DNA of 64,000 nucleotides from Pisaster brevispinus (GCA_023634235.1 JAMKCF010000003.1:3314958-3378957), one strand, 5' to 3'. Positions 47,306 through 59,439 are shown, numbered from the stretch's first letter. Notes: a model not told the origin generated them from the letters alone. Numbers and translations are program-made.

Positions 47306-49026
47306 TTAAGAGTAAGGGACTGTAAATATCAAAGATTTTTGGAAAATGTTGGCCACGGCCAAAAAATGGATTTCCTTCATATCATAATATTTGATGGACC
47401 ATTGCCCCAAAGTAACAAATATGGACAAAACTTCAAAAATAAATATTCGTTACCATGGCAACAAACAATTAAAATTGTAGGCTTATTTTGCCATATTTTC
47501 AATTTTTGAATAGTGAAATTTGCCTATTTTTAAGGCCTCGCTACCATTAAACTGGATATAGAAAATATTTTCTTTAAAAGTCATGGGTAGGTGGGTCCCT
47601 AGAGGCTGCATTGAATGTATAAAAAAAATCACCAGGTATGCGGGTGGGTTATACCATTCATTTCAAATAGGGGTGTTTTTTGTACTTTTTCGAATTATGA
47701 AAATATACCATTTTTTGACAGCTTATAACCCCAATGGTAGTGCTCCAATTTGAATGTCGACCACATATTGTTGAGATGATATATTGGTCTTGTGAAGAAA
47801 AAAAAATTAGCTTGGGGAAAATGTTTTCTTTTTCGCAATGATGCCGTACATATTCCAATTGTTATTCAAAATTCATTGCAAAGCTAACCCCACTTTAAAT
47901 TCTATGAAAACGAAATTAAAACTTTGTAAGTAATATTTATTGAAAAGAAAATCAATTTTGTATTTAATTAGATCAAATATAATGGTCAGTTACTAAAAAA
48001 AACATTTGAGAGTTGCCATAACTGGGGCGTAACTCGAACAAGTGGGGGGGGGGTGGTTGGGGAGATTCAATGTTTGCTCTGCCCTCAATAATTTCTTAAA
48101 CCTGCAGCTAGTCAACATGAGCTTTGCTAATTTACTCTAACATTGGGGTCAAACTTCTATACCTTGGCAACATTTGTTGTTGCTATGGCATCCACTTGGT
48201 AACAGTGGTTTTAAAATGTTTTAATTGTATTTAAAACCCAATGTGCAAGGTCATTAAACTTTTGCCACCAATGAGAAAGGTACAGTATGCCCATGTTCAG
48301 TAACTTTTAGCTATATGCCAGCAACTACTGGTATATTGCAGCAACGCCGGCAAATTAATATATTGTCAGCTCTTTCAAACCAAGGTTTTTTTATATGTAC
48401 ATACTCCCCCCCAAAAGAAATATTTAAAAAAAAAAAAAAAAAAAAAAAAATTAAAACAAATATAAAAAAAATTAAAAAAACAACGCACACATAATCCAGT
48501 TGTAGCTCAAATTTCAGACTTTCCAATGTAATGAACAGTAATGCCAATTTCAATTTGCTATGGAATCCTGCATCAACTCCAAATTTATACTGTACATGTA
48601 GTTTCCTTCTCTACTTGAAACAGGTACATCCCCAAAGAGATTGTTCAATTTTAGCAATACACATGTATATGGTGATTTCTTGTTCTTCTTCAACCCAGAT
48701 GTACCAATGCGGAGGTGTTCACAAATCTCTTTCAGTTTTTTAAGTTTTGAAGCTTTTTGTAGCGGTTGCTTCTTTCTTACAATCGCACACAAATTAATGT
48801 CATCAACACATAGAAGATGCCTGAGGGAGAGAGAATCTTCAACAATTTCATGCATCATTTCAATGTTCATTTCTTCTTCTGAGAGACTTGGAATAGCATC
48901 ATGATATTCTGCTTCAGCAACAGCAGTGATGCAGGATTCCATAGCAAATTGAAATTGGCATTACTGTTCATCACAATGGAAAGTCTGAAATTTGAGCTAC
49001 AACTGGATTATGTGTGCGTTGTTTTG

Positions 49027-49057
<31 letters not shown>

Positions 49058-50167
49058 TTATTTTTTTTTTTTTTTTTTGGGGGGGAGTATGTACAAATAA
49101 AAAAAAAAACTTAGTTTGAAAGAGCTGACAATATATTAATTTGCCGGCGTTGCTGCAATATACCAGTAGTTGCTGGCATAAAGCTAAAAGTTACTGAACA
49201 TGGGCATACTGTACCTTTCTCATTGGCGGCAAAAGTTTAATGACCTTGCACATTGGGTTTTAAATACAATTAAAACATTTTAAAACCACTGTTACCAAGT
49301 GGATGCCATAGCAACAACAAATGTTGCCAAGGTATAGAAGTTTGACCCCGATGTTAGGGTAAATTAGCAAATCTCATGTTGACTAGCTGCAGGTTTAAGA
49401 AATTATTGAGGGCAGTGCAAACATTGAATCTCCCCAACCACCCCCCCCCACTTGTTCAGGTTACGCCCCAGTTATGGCAACTCTCTAGTGTTTTTTTTTA
49501 GTAACTGACCATTATATTTGATCTAACTTAATATAAAATTGATTTTCTTTTCAATAAATATTACTTACAAAGTTTTAATTTCGTTTTCATAGAATTTAAA
49601 GTGGGGTTGACTTTGCAGTGAATTTCGAAAACAATTGGAAAATGTATGGCATCATTGCGAAAAAGAAAACATTTTCCCCAAGCTAATTTTTTTTTCTTCA
49701 CAAGACCAATATATCATCTCAACAATATGTGGTCAACATTCAAATTGGAGCACTACCATAGGGGTTATAAGCTGTCAAAAAATGGTATATTTTCATAATT
49801 CGAAAAAGTACAAAAAACACCCCTATTTGAAATGAATGGTATAACCCACCCACATACCTGGTGATTTTTTTTATACATTTAATGCAGCCTCTAGGGACCC
49901 ACCTACCCATGACTTTTAAAGAAAATATTTTCTATATCCAGTTTAATGGTAGCGAGGCCTTAAAAATAGGCAAATTTCACTATTCAAAAATTGAAAATAT
50001 GGCAAAATAAGCATACAATTTTAATTGGGCTGTTGCCATGGCAACAAAGCTATTTTTAAAAAAGTTTTACTATTTTGGTTAATTTGGGACAAAGGTCCAT
50101 CAAATATGAAAGTAAGAAAAAAATCTATTTTTTTCCGTGTTTGATATTTACAGTCCCTTACTCTTAA
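47306..50167. mobile_element. Large foldback element with TTAA at both ends
   Basis: Two ~1.25-kb arms (47306-48575 and 48930-50167) are inverted copies around a ~350-bp loop. The outer termini are identical (GAGTAAGGGACTGTAAATAT, inverted on the right), and each is flanked by TTAA (47306-47309 and 50164-50167), consistent with TTAA target duplication as used by piggyBac and Kolobok transposons. The inner parts of the arms are nearly identical, while the outer ~200 bp are more diverged. Each arm has a homopolymer tract near the loop (A-run near 48426; ATT/T-run near 49030-49080). The loop carries a 130-codon ORF on -. Confidence 0.88.
48550..48942 (-). CDS. 130-aa ORF spanning the loop of the foldback element, unknown function
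   Basis: The ORF starts with ATG just inside the right arm, crosses the single-copy loop, and ends just inside the left arm. It begins MESCITAVAEAEYHDAIPSL, is acidic over the first 40 residues (SEEEMNIEMMHEIVEDS), has a conserved-looking LLCVDDINLCAIVRKK stretch, and then a lysine-rich helical region, KLKKLKEICEHLRIGTSGLK. The last stretch loosely resembles a SAP-type DNA-binding helix pair, but this is only a visual resemblance. No transposase catalytic motif is visible. It may be a fragment of the parent transposon's protein, a captured host exon, or a chance ORF. Its length in AT-rich DNA and its varied composition make chance less likely. Confidence 0.4.
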   Translation of the reverse strand: MESCITAVAEAEYHDAIPSLSEEEMNIEMMHEIVEDSLSLRHLLCVDDINLCAIVRKKQPLQKASKLKKLKEICEHLRIGTSGLKKNKKSPYTCVLLKLNNLFGDVPVSSREGNYMYSINLELMQDSIAN

Positions 50168-53100
50168 ATAAGCATGGAAAAAACCCAGCAACAACAAACA
50201 TGAAACATTACTGAAAAAGCGAAAATGTTTATCTTTGTGTGAACATATATGCTGAAACATGGACTGCCTCACAGCATCACAACAAGAGTTGCAAATGCGA
50301 TAGAAATGATTAAAATTGATGGAATTAAAAGTGAATCTTTGCACAAAGACCCTGCCAAGGTCACTCAACCAATAACGCCATAGATACAATCAAGAACGAC
50401 ATTTCATAATTGGTTTAGCAGCTGACAGAACGTACAAGTACGTCGGTTACCCACAAAGGTGATTATCTTTGGTGTGGTCCGCTTAGTATTCTTCCATGCA
50501 ATATTTATAGACAAAACAGTTATATTAGTTGTTTTGTTTTCTTTCTTTGTTCATGTTTTAGAGAGGTAAGAATATTTCATGTCATCCTCGGCTTGGCTTT
50601 TATTGAGTTCAAGGAAAAAAAGGAAAAACAACAAAACATACCTACAAACAAACAAACAAACAAACAATAGGCCTACGGCTGTTCCGTGAACGGAATCTTT
50701 TTGCAAAATGTACTGAAATTGTATTTGTTTGCTTATTGTTCTTAAAAATTGACCCATTCACTTGTCGAAAATACGGCCAATTTATGGCCGTTATTCTCGG
50801 CTGATAGGCTACATTACTGCTCAAAGGAGGTTCGTTCTCATTCTGACTTGCCTTACTTCGTAATTAAGCTTTTGTGTTGGAATTTGACTCACATTGCTTT
50901 CATGGAAATAAATGCGGAGCGGAAATGAACGTGTCTAAAGAAGTCTACAATTTGTTTGCTCGAATCGAGACGCAAACTGTTTACATGGAGAAGAAGAAAG
51001 AGGTGGATCTACCGGTACGTCACTGTGTGAGAGATTATTCTGCACGGACAGAAGTGTGTTCGATTTACAGAGAAAGTCCGGTGGTCATTGGTTTAGAGGA
51101 ACGACAAAGCGACCGCGGTGTGAGAGCAAGCGTAAAGCGTACATTCCTTTAAAGGTGTTCATACAGGATTGGTCAAGATAAAAACATTACAAAGCTCACT
51201 GATGATGAAGTTCATACTCGAACCAGTTTTTCTGTGAAATATTTCCATCTGAAATGCAGCCATTATTCGAGAAAACTGTATCTCTAAAACCTATATAAAA
51301 ACATATATAATGATAATTAATTAAGGACAATGTGTTTACATATGCTCAAAATGTTGCATGGTTCACTATTTCTTCCGACTCACACAACGGATGAAGCCCA
51401 AATTTTCACAGGTTCGTTATTTCGTGTACTTGGTTGATCACACAAATCATGAACACTGTCGCCGACTATTTTGTCAGCTCTGCCAATTTTGTCAGCTCTG
51501 CCAATCCTGTATAACACATTAATAAATACATTAAAACAAATAAAAAAAAGACTTTCATCCATGATAGGAATAAAAAATACAGTTGATTACCCTTCTTCGG
51601 AAAGTCCCTTGTCATACTGGCATTTTGGAGAGGGGTCCAAACAGGCCATATTGGTCAGTTTGACCCCTTTTGAGTAATGTCATCATTGGGTCACATTGCC
51701 CCTCTGCCTTCACAAAAAGGGAAACGAGATACCACTTCCGTCAATGTCACGTTAAGCACGCAAAATGAGAGCTTTCTGTTTTGAGTGTGTTGTCACCGCA
51801 GACATTTTCCGTTAAATTCTTGCAACAAATTACCACAACTTGGTTGAAAGGGGGGGGGGGGGACAATTTCGCTTGAGTTTAGCAAGACGAACGTCTGTAT
51901 TTACTTTTCAAACAATTGACATCTTACGTCTGTTCCAGAACTGTACTACAACAATATTGAACCTTCCTACATGTACATTCCGGCCTTGGGAAGCTGTGAC
52001 TTTAATCCGGTGAGAGAGAGTCAATCGGAAGTATCTTACAACCGCGTTGGTTTGACGTTGACGCATGGTCCTCTCCGTATACATTTTATGGTTGCTGAGA
52101 CAACTTGAACGCCGATAGAGGTTATGGGGCATGGTTCAATAGTTTGTGCCAGCCTTAATACCAAATAATTTATTTTATAAGCTGGTCCATTATCACTAGG
52201 CCACACAAATTATTGAATAAAAGCCAATAAAAATCTAATTTAAATAGTTATCAACTTCATATAATTATAACAACTGTTTAAATATTTCTGGGGCTTGCTG
52301 TGAGAGAACAATCCCCGGCATCCCATGTCCCTAACCATCTTTCAGACAAAAAGATAACTTAATTAAAAACAAAAACAAGACAGACTAAATAATTCAATTA
52401 AGAATCATAAATAACCAAGTATATCCAGAAGTTGAAATCAGTTGATTTAATTCCTAGTAAGGATTCAAACCCAGGCCAAGAAGTGACAATGTTCAATAAA
52501 CAAGTAATCGAGTACCAGGAACTATAATGTCAAATCACTAAGCCCAAAAGCCGAATACAAAGATTTTGATTTTCTCTTGAGAACGAGTACAGGTCCTTTA
52601 GCATGAAATTTACAACAAATAAACTTGTCAACATTATTCCTTTTTTGACAGAGCTCGAGCTAACCCTTTCAATGAATGCATATCACTGGCACAAATCTAC
52701 AATAACGGCATGGAAAATGTATTGTATGATGATAATGACGACACTGAAACTAAATTTGCAGTGGTGGTTTTCAAGATATGTAAAGTTACTTGAAAAACAG
52801 CCTGTGAGTACAATTGAAAATAACCTGACTCTTAAACTTCGAAGCGTGCAGTTAACTCCCACAGTAGCCTATTATCGACACAGGTATAATGTGAACGGAT
52901 GATTCTGGAGACTCGTTTTCTACAGATGGTTGGTAATCGGTTAGTCTGTGCGTAGACCTTCCGATATGGCCCATTGCATCGCAGTAGTGCACATAATTTG
53001 ATTGTTTCGGCTCATAGGCACAAGTATCGAAAAAAAAGGTTAGTGGCGTTTAGACCAAGAGTATTTAAAACGGATTTGCTAGCCGAGTACGAGTGCAAGA

Positions 53101-53239
53101 ACGAGTATCTTCAAAGTAGTACCAACGCTGCTCAGGCTTACGGGTTACGATATTATTTACTCCTTGGTTTCATTACCAGAAATATATAACAAAGTAACAC
53201 CATACAGTAGCCTATAGTATCATTGTGACAGTGTTGTAT
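50168..53239. other. Intergenic sequence, nothing firmly recognised
   Basis: Contains one weak exon candidate, a G-run near 51851 and a small 19-bp duplication (TTTTGTCAGCTCTGCCAAT near 51470). The 99-codon ORF at 52603-52902 is not recognised. Confidence 0.4.
50925..51014 (+). CDS. Weak candidate first coding exon
   Basis: ATG at 50925 opens 30 codons (MNVSKEVYNLFARIETQTVY, then a basic EKKK stretch) ending at CTACCG|GTACGT, a good donor. The frame also stays open past the donor to 51152 and upstream to 50874. No partner exon or family was found. Confidence 0.2.
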
Positions 53240-53399
53240 GACTCGAGTCCAGGACTCGGACTCGAGTCCGTCTCGAGTCCCAATTTCGGTGACTCGGACT
53301 TGACTCGAGTCACGTCTGCAAAAGACTCGGACTCGGACTCGGACTCGACTATCGTGACTCGGACTTGTCCCCGAGGACTCGTGACTTGCGAGTCACGTA
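53240..53399. repeat. GACTCG-rich minisatellite, block 1
   Basis: Irregular repeats built from GACTCG, GACTCGAGTC and GGACTC. Because GACTCGAGTC is self-complementary, the block reads similarly on both strands. Confidence 0.9.
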
Positions 53400-53700
53400 T
53401 TTTCACAAACAATACCTTTTTTCAATATTAAAAACGACTCCGATGATCCGATTGTCATTCCCGGAGTGCACATGGATGGAGGAATATTAACGTCTTAGCA
53501 CAAGTACATAATTGGTTATTTTGAAGAGAAAAAAAATCATTTTAAATCCTTAAAAGATATTCTGGATAAGGGGCAAGGAGTTAAACCTCAAATAAAATTG
53601 TAACTGCAGGTACAGAACTTTGTTTAAATTAAATGTGTTTTATTTTGTCATTTCCAATGCTTATTTTACAACATTTGGTTTGCCATCAATATTTAAACAA

Positions 53701-53843
53701 GTGACTCGTGACTCGGACTCGGACTCGGACCAAGTGACTCGTGACTCGGACTCGGACTCGGACCAAGTGACTCGGGACTCGGACTCGGACTCGGACCTAA
53801 TGACTCGTGACTCGGACTCGGACTCGACACAGGTGACTCGACT
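53701..53843. repeat. 33-bp GACTCG minisatellite, block 2, four copies
   Basis: GTGACTCGTGACTCGGACTC recurs at 53701, 53734, 53767 and 53800 (33-bp period), with a partial fifth at about 53833. It shares its hexamer with the block 300 bp upstream. The SESESE and DSDSDS frames are artefacts. Confidence 0.95.
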
Positions 53844-55446
53844 ACAAAACTGCATTGTGAACAATTCAAACGTAAAACACGTGGAAGCTGTATCCTAGTT
53901 TTGATCAACTGCAAGATTCTACACACATTTTTCCCCGAAGTTTTCTTCAAAAGATTTTGGTCATTGGTGCTCAGTTCGGTACTGGATTATGATAACACAA
54001 ACAACTCCAAAACAACTATCGATTATGCTTCATCCTACAACAGGCTTCAAAATAAGTTTCTTGCAAGGCTGCGAACATTTGTATCTTGCAATAACGGAGA
54101 TATTTAGAATTACAGTCAACATATTAATACTAATACGGAAAAGTTTCCATTTCAGATTTGTTTATCAGAGCATGGAAAGATTGGTTTATGATTTTCAGGT
54201 AATTTTCATTGAGAGATGGCAGCTCTGTTATTATGTATGGGGTACCATCTCTTAGCCTAATAGTTTTCGCCAACGAATCAGTAGATGTGCCCTGGGGCCT
54301 AGACCAGCATGCAGATCATTCCACGGCTAACGCGTGCGTACCGAGTAGTTGAGAAGTAGTCTGTGATGATTAGGCTTTTTATCGTGGTTTCTATTGCATG
54401 TCACATGAATTGACATAATTTCATTAGTGAGCGCTTGTCGTTGCTAATACCCAGAGGAATGACATACAACGCTTGGTTTCTACCATAATAAAGATGCCAG
54501 GTAAAACCATCAGGCAACTTTATGTTATTCCATTTTATATTTACAGCCCATCATGTCTGTCAATGACTTACGTTACCATGTACCCCATAATTACCCTGTA
54601 ATTCATTAATCACCATGGCATGTTGCTTTATTTGTTACACAGGAACAGTCATGAACTGCTATAAACAGATACAAGCATGTACATTGTCCAGATGCTTGAT
54701 TTTAAATCACTCTCTCACGCCAAACTTCAAAATGCTATACCAGTTATGTGAGGTATCCTGCTCAGGTCAGACCCACACAGGTATTAATTTGTAGGTAAGT
54801 AACTTGCAAGCACTACGTTTCGTATGGTGACATGTCAAGCCATTTAACCACATGTAATGGTCCAATCCCTTTTTTAAAGTAAAGGGGACTGTAAATGTGT
54901 TTAAAATGAATATTCAATGAAGAGGTTTGAGTGAATGTGTTTCTTGGAAATTTTCCCAAACACAAACTTTGAACCACTACTTAACATGTTGACAGGAAAA
55001 TCATTTATGTGTTCATTTTCTGTCCTTTCATCTCTGTCATCTCTTTCCACTTGACTGCTTTTGTTATACCAGTATGTGTGTTGTGTTCTCATTTAGCCTT
55101 CGAGCAAGACTCTGCTAGGGTAAAAACATCAGGCCATTAACTCATTTTTGCAGGAAAATGTTTAAACAAATTTAGAAAAAAATATCAGTTAGCGAAGCTT
55201 CTTTGTCTGTTGAACTTGTTTATCTTGTTACTTCCTGCACTTTTGACACTAGGAGGATGTGCAGACCTGGGCAAATTGTGTTTATCTACCTGTTTCTTTG
55301 TTGGCTTGGTACACGTCCGCCTTTGATTCCGAAATTTACAAAATGGTCAAGGATCTGAATAACCACAAAGGGTTAACTTTAAAACAAACCACTGCCACCG
55401 GACGATTAAAGGGATGGCATAATTTCAATAAAATAAGTGCAAAGCT
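53844..55446. other. Intergenic sequence, nothing recognised
   Basis: No gene or clear repeat was identified. Confidence 0.4.
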
Positions 55447-55660
55447 TAGAGACTGAGTGGAATATAGGTTCGAATCCTGGCCTGTTCGATTATTGGACAG
55501 ACACGAACATGTAGGTCCTTGAACAAGACACTTACTTTGAAATGCTTTGTCTTCAAATAAATCGTAGGTTCCATGTGCTGCCGGCTGGTGTAGAAAATCT
55601 GGGACATTAATCACATAGGAGAACACACTCGGGTTTTCACAGCTGTTTCTGGTCCTAGTG
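55447..55660 (+). repeat. SINE relic with tRNA-like B box
   Basis: GAGTGG near 55455, B box GGTTCGAATCC (55468-55478) and the downstream words GTCCTTGAACAAGACACTTA and CTGCCGGCTGGTGTAGAAAA. The TCCTT-AAGCAAGACACTTA block is shared with the fuller SINEs at 57.9 and 61.6 kb. Confidence 0.5.
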
Positions 55661-56621
55661 ATCAGCAAATACACCAAATTTTTAAGCTTTTCCTAAAACA
55701 GTAATCTTCTAAAATGTTTCCAAAACCTTATAAACAGGCTAAAAGATACCATAACACACGTATTGCAGCTACATGTGCGTGTTGTAGTATATAGGTAAAT
55801 ACAAACTCTCAAAATGTACACATGGGACTGGCTGTAGAAATTATTTTTGTTGCCTTTACCCTGAAATGAGTGAATTACATTGCATGGGTATAAACATCAC
55901 TGGTCTGCAAAACAAAGCTAGGAACGTCTATATATGGATATGGCGGCATGAGGCTCTCAGTTTATTTGCCAACTCCACAGCTCTAAGGTGATTGCCATCC
56001 AGGAATATTTATGCACCTGCACAAATGCAATTAAGACCACTGAAATCACAGCCCGCCGCCCCCCCACCCCACCCTCCCCTCCCCCTCCATAATTCACACA
56101 TAAAACAGATTCACTTCCTCGTTAAAAAAAGATATGGCAACTACTGTACATAAAACAAATGATCAGATTAGAAGGGAACAAAAAACAGACCACAAACTAC
56201 CGCTAGTTTTTTTTTTTCTGTTACACGAAATTTATTTTCCATGTGTTTCAGTGAACGTCCAAGGGTATGACTTCCCTGTAGGATAACTGTTTATCTGTCA
56301 CTCTTCCCTTCGAATACATGGTTTCATTAAAAAAAAAAAAAATTATCACGAAATGTGGTCAACGTTACGTTTACCAAAACAACTACATACCAAAATGTGT
56401 GTGTTACTGGGCAAAGCAAACACTAAACTTGTGCAGTTACATTCAACAAAGTGACATGGGAAAAACAAATCACAAAATGAAACTGCTTATTTATGAAAAT
56501 GTCAAATCGGTTAGATCTTTGTCAGTAATTTCCAGTGAGGTACTCTGTCTGCAGAGCCCCTAGGGACATAAATAAAGCAGTTTGGTAAAGAGTTCTGTGT
56601 TAAAAACAGTTTAGTGTCTCA
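55661..56621. other. Intergenic sequence, nothing recognised
   Basis: A C-rich tract at about 56050-56090 and T- or A-runs near 56207 and 56330. No gene seen. Confidence 0.4.
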
Positions 56622-56780
56622 GGCCATGACCTCTGACGCAGGCCATGACCTCTGACGCAGGCCATGACCTCTGACGCAGCCCATGACCTCTGACGCAGCC
56701 CATGACCTCTGACGCAGGCCATGACCTCTGACGCAACCCATGACCTCTGACGCAGGCCATGACCTCTGACGCAGGCCTGA
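56622..56780. repeat. 19-bp minisatellite, eight copies, each with TGACCTCTGACGCA
   Basis: GGCCATGACCTCTGACGCA repeats every 19 bp from 56622, with GG/CC/AC changes in the first bases of some units. Each copy carries TGACCT-C-TGACGC, which reads as an imperfect DR1 of the nuclear-receptor half-site AGGTCA on -. Confidence 0.95.
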
Positions 56781-57877
56781 TACTTCACAGAGGCAATTGC
56801 CTCAGTTCACCTGTTCATATTCGAGAACAAATGTTAATTTCTCTCACAGAGGTGCCCTCGACTAAAGAGACATCCTTACCCTTACAAGACTAGACTACAG
56901 CATCAAACCTGCCAGTGCCCCAATCTTGGCCTTAGTGCCCAGACAAAATACTTCCATGCATTTTAACAGTGGAAGTGCACTAAGCAAACTGAAAAGGGGC
57001 CCTTCATTGAGTACAAGGACTTGAGTGTATAACATAAAGGGATCAATTTCACCAGACTGCACCGTGGAATGGTTTCAAAATAAATGCATGTACAGTGGCT
57101 TAATTCAGGGAGGCTTCAATGACGGGGTTTTTTTTTTTTTAGTTTTTTTTTTACTTTACAATCAAAACATATAGTGTTAAACAATAATTAGATACACAAC
57201 TTGTTACTCAGTTCATCTCCATAATACTGGGCAAGTTTTTCACATGTTTTACAAATTCTTGTTAGGAAGTTAATTAATGTATTTTTAACTTGGCAAATAA
57301 TAGTTACCAATTTCTCTGCGATGAGAGCCCTTTGGGCTATAGTACCAATTCCTCATTTACTGGGTTTATAGGGCACTCGGCGCCCAGTCTGGACAGAGGT
57401 CCAAAAGCAAGTTAAAAACCTCAAGGATTAGTACAAAAATCTCCCTCAGTAATCCAACTGGGTAGTTAATAAAACCACTGAGTGTTCATGTTACTTCAAG
57501 TAACAATTCACACATAAACAAATGACAATTCAAAAAAAAAGATTGTCAATCTTTGAAGGAAACCCCATACCCACAAATCCACAAAATTCCTTTTCAGGAA
57601 GCTGTCTGGCTTTGTGGGATATTAAAGTGCCGGGCTAATTAACAAGTGCCTCTCATTGGAACAGTAATACCCATCTTATCATTCATTCCAAAAATGTTGG
57701 CGTTGAGTTTCCATCTTTGAAACTTTGAAGATATTGGAGGGTTTCTAGCCAAAGACACCAGGGGAGTAGGGTTCAAATATTGTTGACGATGAAAATTCAT
57801 TGACATACCTGCTGGTTTAAGTAAGTAACAAGTTTATGAAGAATGTACAAGTGAACACTAACTTATATAACATGCCC
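56781..57877. other. Intergenic sequence, nothing recognised
   Basis: No gene or repeat identified apart from T-runs near 57127-57150. Confidence 0.4.
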
Positions 57878-58150
57878 TGTCGTGGCCAAGCGGTTCAAAA
57901 GTGCATCAGACTCAAGTTCTGGTGGCCGAGTCATCAGGGTGTGGGTTCGAATCCCGGTCATGACACTTGTGTCCTTAAGCAAGGCAGTCATGGTAACTAT
58001 AATTGCTTCTCATCACCCAGGGGTAATTAGGTACCTGTGTGGGCAGAGGTAGGTCTAGTGATTGATTTAGCTTAGTGCACTACATATTTGGCAGCACAGG
58101 CTGTATACTCCCCAGGGAGCTGAGATGGTTTCAGGAATGTAATATATGGC
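57878..58150 (+). mobile_element. tRNA-derived SINE, family 1
   Basis: A-box-like CGTGGCCAAGCGGTT (near 57882), B box GGTTCGAATCCCGG (57954-57967), then TGACACTTGTGTCCTTAAGC and a body with AATTGCTTCTCATCACCCAG and TATACTCCCCAGGGAGCTGA. The head resembles a class II tRNA (Leu/Ser-like). A middle part between the boxes is duplicated or expanded (GGTGGCCGAGTC). The 3' tail is lost. Confidence 0.7.
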
Positions 58151-58228
58151 AGAGTGACTGAGGTAATAATGTTCTAAGCGCAATGATCATTCTTAGGAAT
58201 AGCGCTCTGTAAGAGTCAATATTATATA

Positions 58229-58359
58229 AGGCCGTGTCCGAAACGGCAACTTCGGCTACAGCTACAGCTAGATCAGCGCGTCTGCCAGTGTTGAAGAACA
58301 GGCAGGCGCGCGCGATCAAGCCGTAGCTGTAGCCGAAGTCGCCGTTTCGGACACGGCCT
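58229..58359. mobile_element. 131-bp MITE-like inverted-repeat element
   Basis: AGGCCGTGTCCGAAACGGCA at the left end pairs with GCCGTTTCGGACACGGCCT at the right. Pairing continues inward through ACTTCGGCTACAGCTAC, leaving a short GC-rich loop. The GC content is far above the flanks. The target duplication is not clear. Confidence 0.85.
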
Positions 58360-59089
58360 AATTATTAATCTGATCCAATGTCCGTCTCTATAACTCGGCA
58401 GGTCTACAACTTGCCAGACTACTATTACAAAGTACATACAAAATTATCTCTTAGTGAAATTGTTCTCATCTTCCATCTCTACAATATCGAAGTATATACA
58501 TAGTAAAAAAACATTGCTTCAATCATCCGTATGAAAATTACTGATGGCAACACTCCAAAAAAATATAATCGTCACTGTAAGCTTGATGATTTGAAAGACA
58601 ATCATGAGTGAAACAAGGTAAGTAATCAGTCTACTTTTAATAACTCTAATGGCTTATTTTAACATTTCTTAGGTTTTATAATTAATATGTTTCTATGAAA
58701 AGCGATGAATCTGATTCAACAACAAATCTTTATATAGTACACTTCTGAAAAATACAACTTTTTAAATAAGAATAAGACTTCATTACATAGCTGATCTTCT
58801 TAAAGATTATATAAAATGAGGTGATTTTACTAGCATTATGATTGATTAAACCTGAATCAATTAATTAAAAAAATGCCCTACTCTCCATAACATTTGCCAA
58901 CAGTGAGTTGACCAATCATTCCAAACCATTCGACTGCATGGCCCTAAAGCAATTGTACATAAAACTGCTCTCTCTTGTTCAACTCCATAAACAACTGCAA
59001 AAGTGGAGTTTGTAATACTCAAAGTGTATTAGTACGTTTAACCAAAAAAAAGTGCAACAATTTTAACTCAGGTGCTTTAATATTTGCTA
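58360..59089. other. Downstream flank of the ABC transporter gene
   Basis: AT-rich. May include the 3' UTR of the - strand transporter transcript. Nothing else recognised. Confidence 0.35.
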
Positions 59090-59290
59090 CCTTATGGAGA
59101 CCATGAACAAAACAGAAAAGGGAAACCAACAGGTCTCCATGAGGAAATTCTAAAGACTGGGGTGCTCCACAAGGAATTTTGTGTACAAAGTGTAAGGGCG
59201 ATTGTTAGCTAAAGGGACAAAGGAAAGAACAAAAGATGTCTCCAAAGGGATGTAAAAAAATGAATGTGTGGACTCAACAATAGTTACATG
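59090..59290 (+). repeat. Third copy of a ~200-bp sub-block of the 2.3-kb duplicate
   Basis: ACCTTATGGAGACCATGAAC, AAATTCTAAAGACTGGGGTG and GAACAAAAGATGTCTCCA match 37297-37490 and about 44730-44925, with more divergence than those two show to each other. This indicates a mobile or dispersed repeat nested in the duplicate. Confidence 0.8.
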
Positions 59291-59385
59291 TGGTGAAGTG
59301 TGTGTTAATAACCTTTTAGAAAATGAAGACAACATTTTCAGTCTTCAAATGTGGTCGAACACTGTTTGTCTACAAGCAACAGAAA

Positions 59386-59430
59386 AAAAGGAACACAACT
59401 GAACGTATTACGTTCAGTTGTGTTCCTTTT
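59386..59430 (-). promoter_or_regulatory. Perfect 22-bp hairpin just after the ABC transporter stop codon
   Basis: Arms 59386-59407 and 59409-59430 are exact reverse complements (GGAACACAACTGAACGTA core) around one central base. On - it begins 9 nt after the TAA stop and would form a long stem in the mRNA 3' UTR. Function unknown. Confidence 0.6.
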
Positions 59431-59439
59431 AAACTACCT

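Noticed and set aside
52603..52902. 99-aa ORF on +
   Set aside because: There is no recognisable domain or splice context, and its AT-rich composition is like the background.
57878..57970. Functional tRNA-Leu or tRNA-Ser gene
   Set aside because: The tRNA-like part continues directly into a SINE body shared with other copies, and the middle is expanded.
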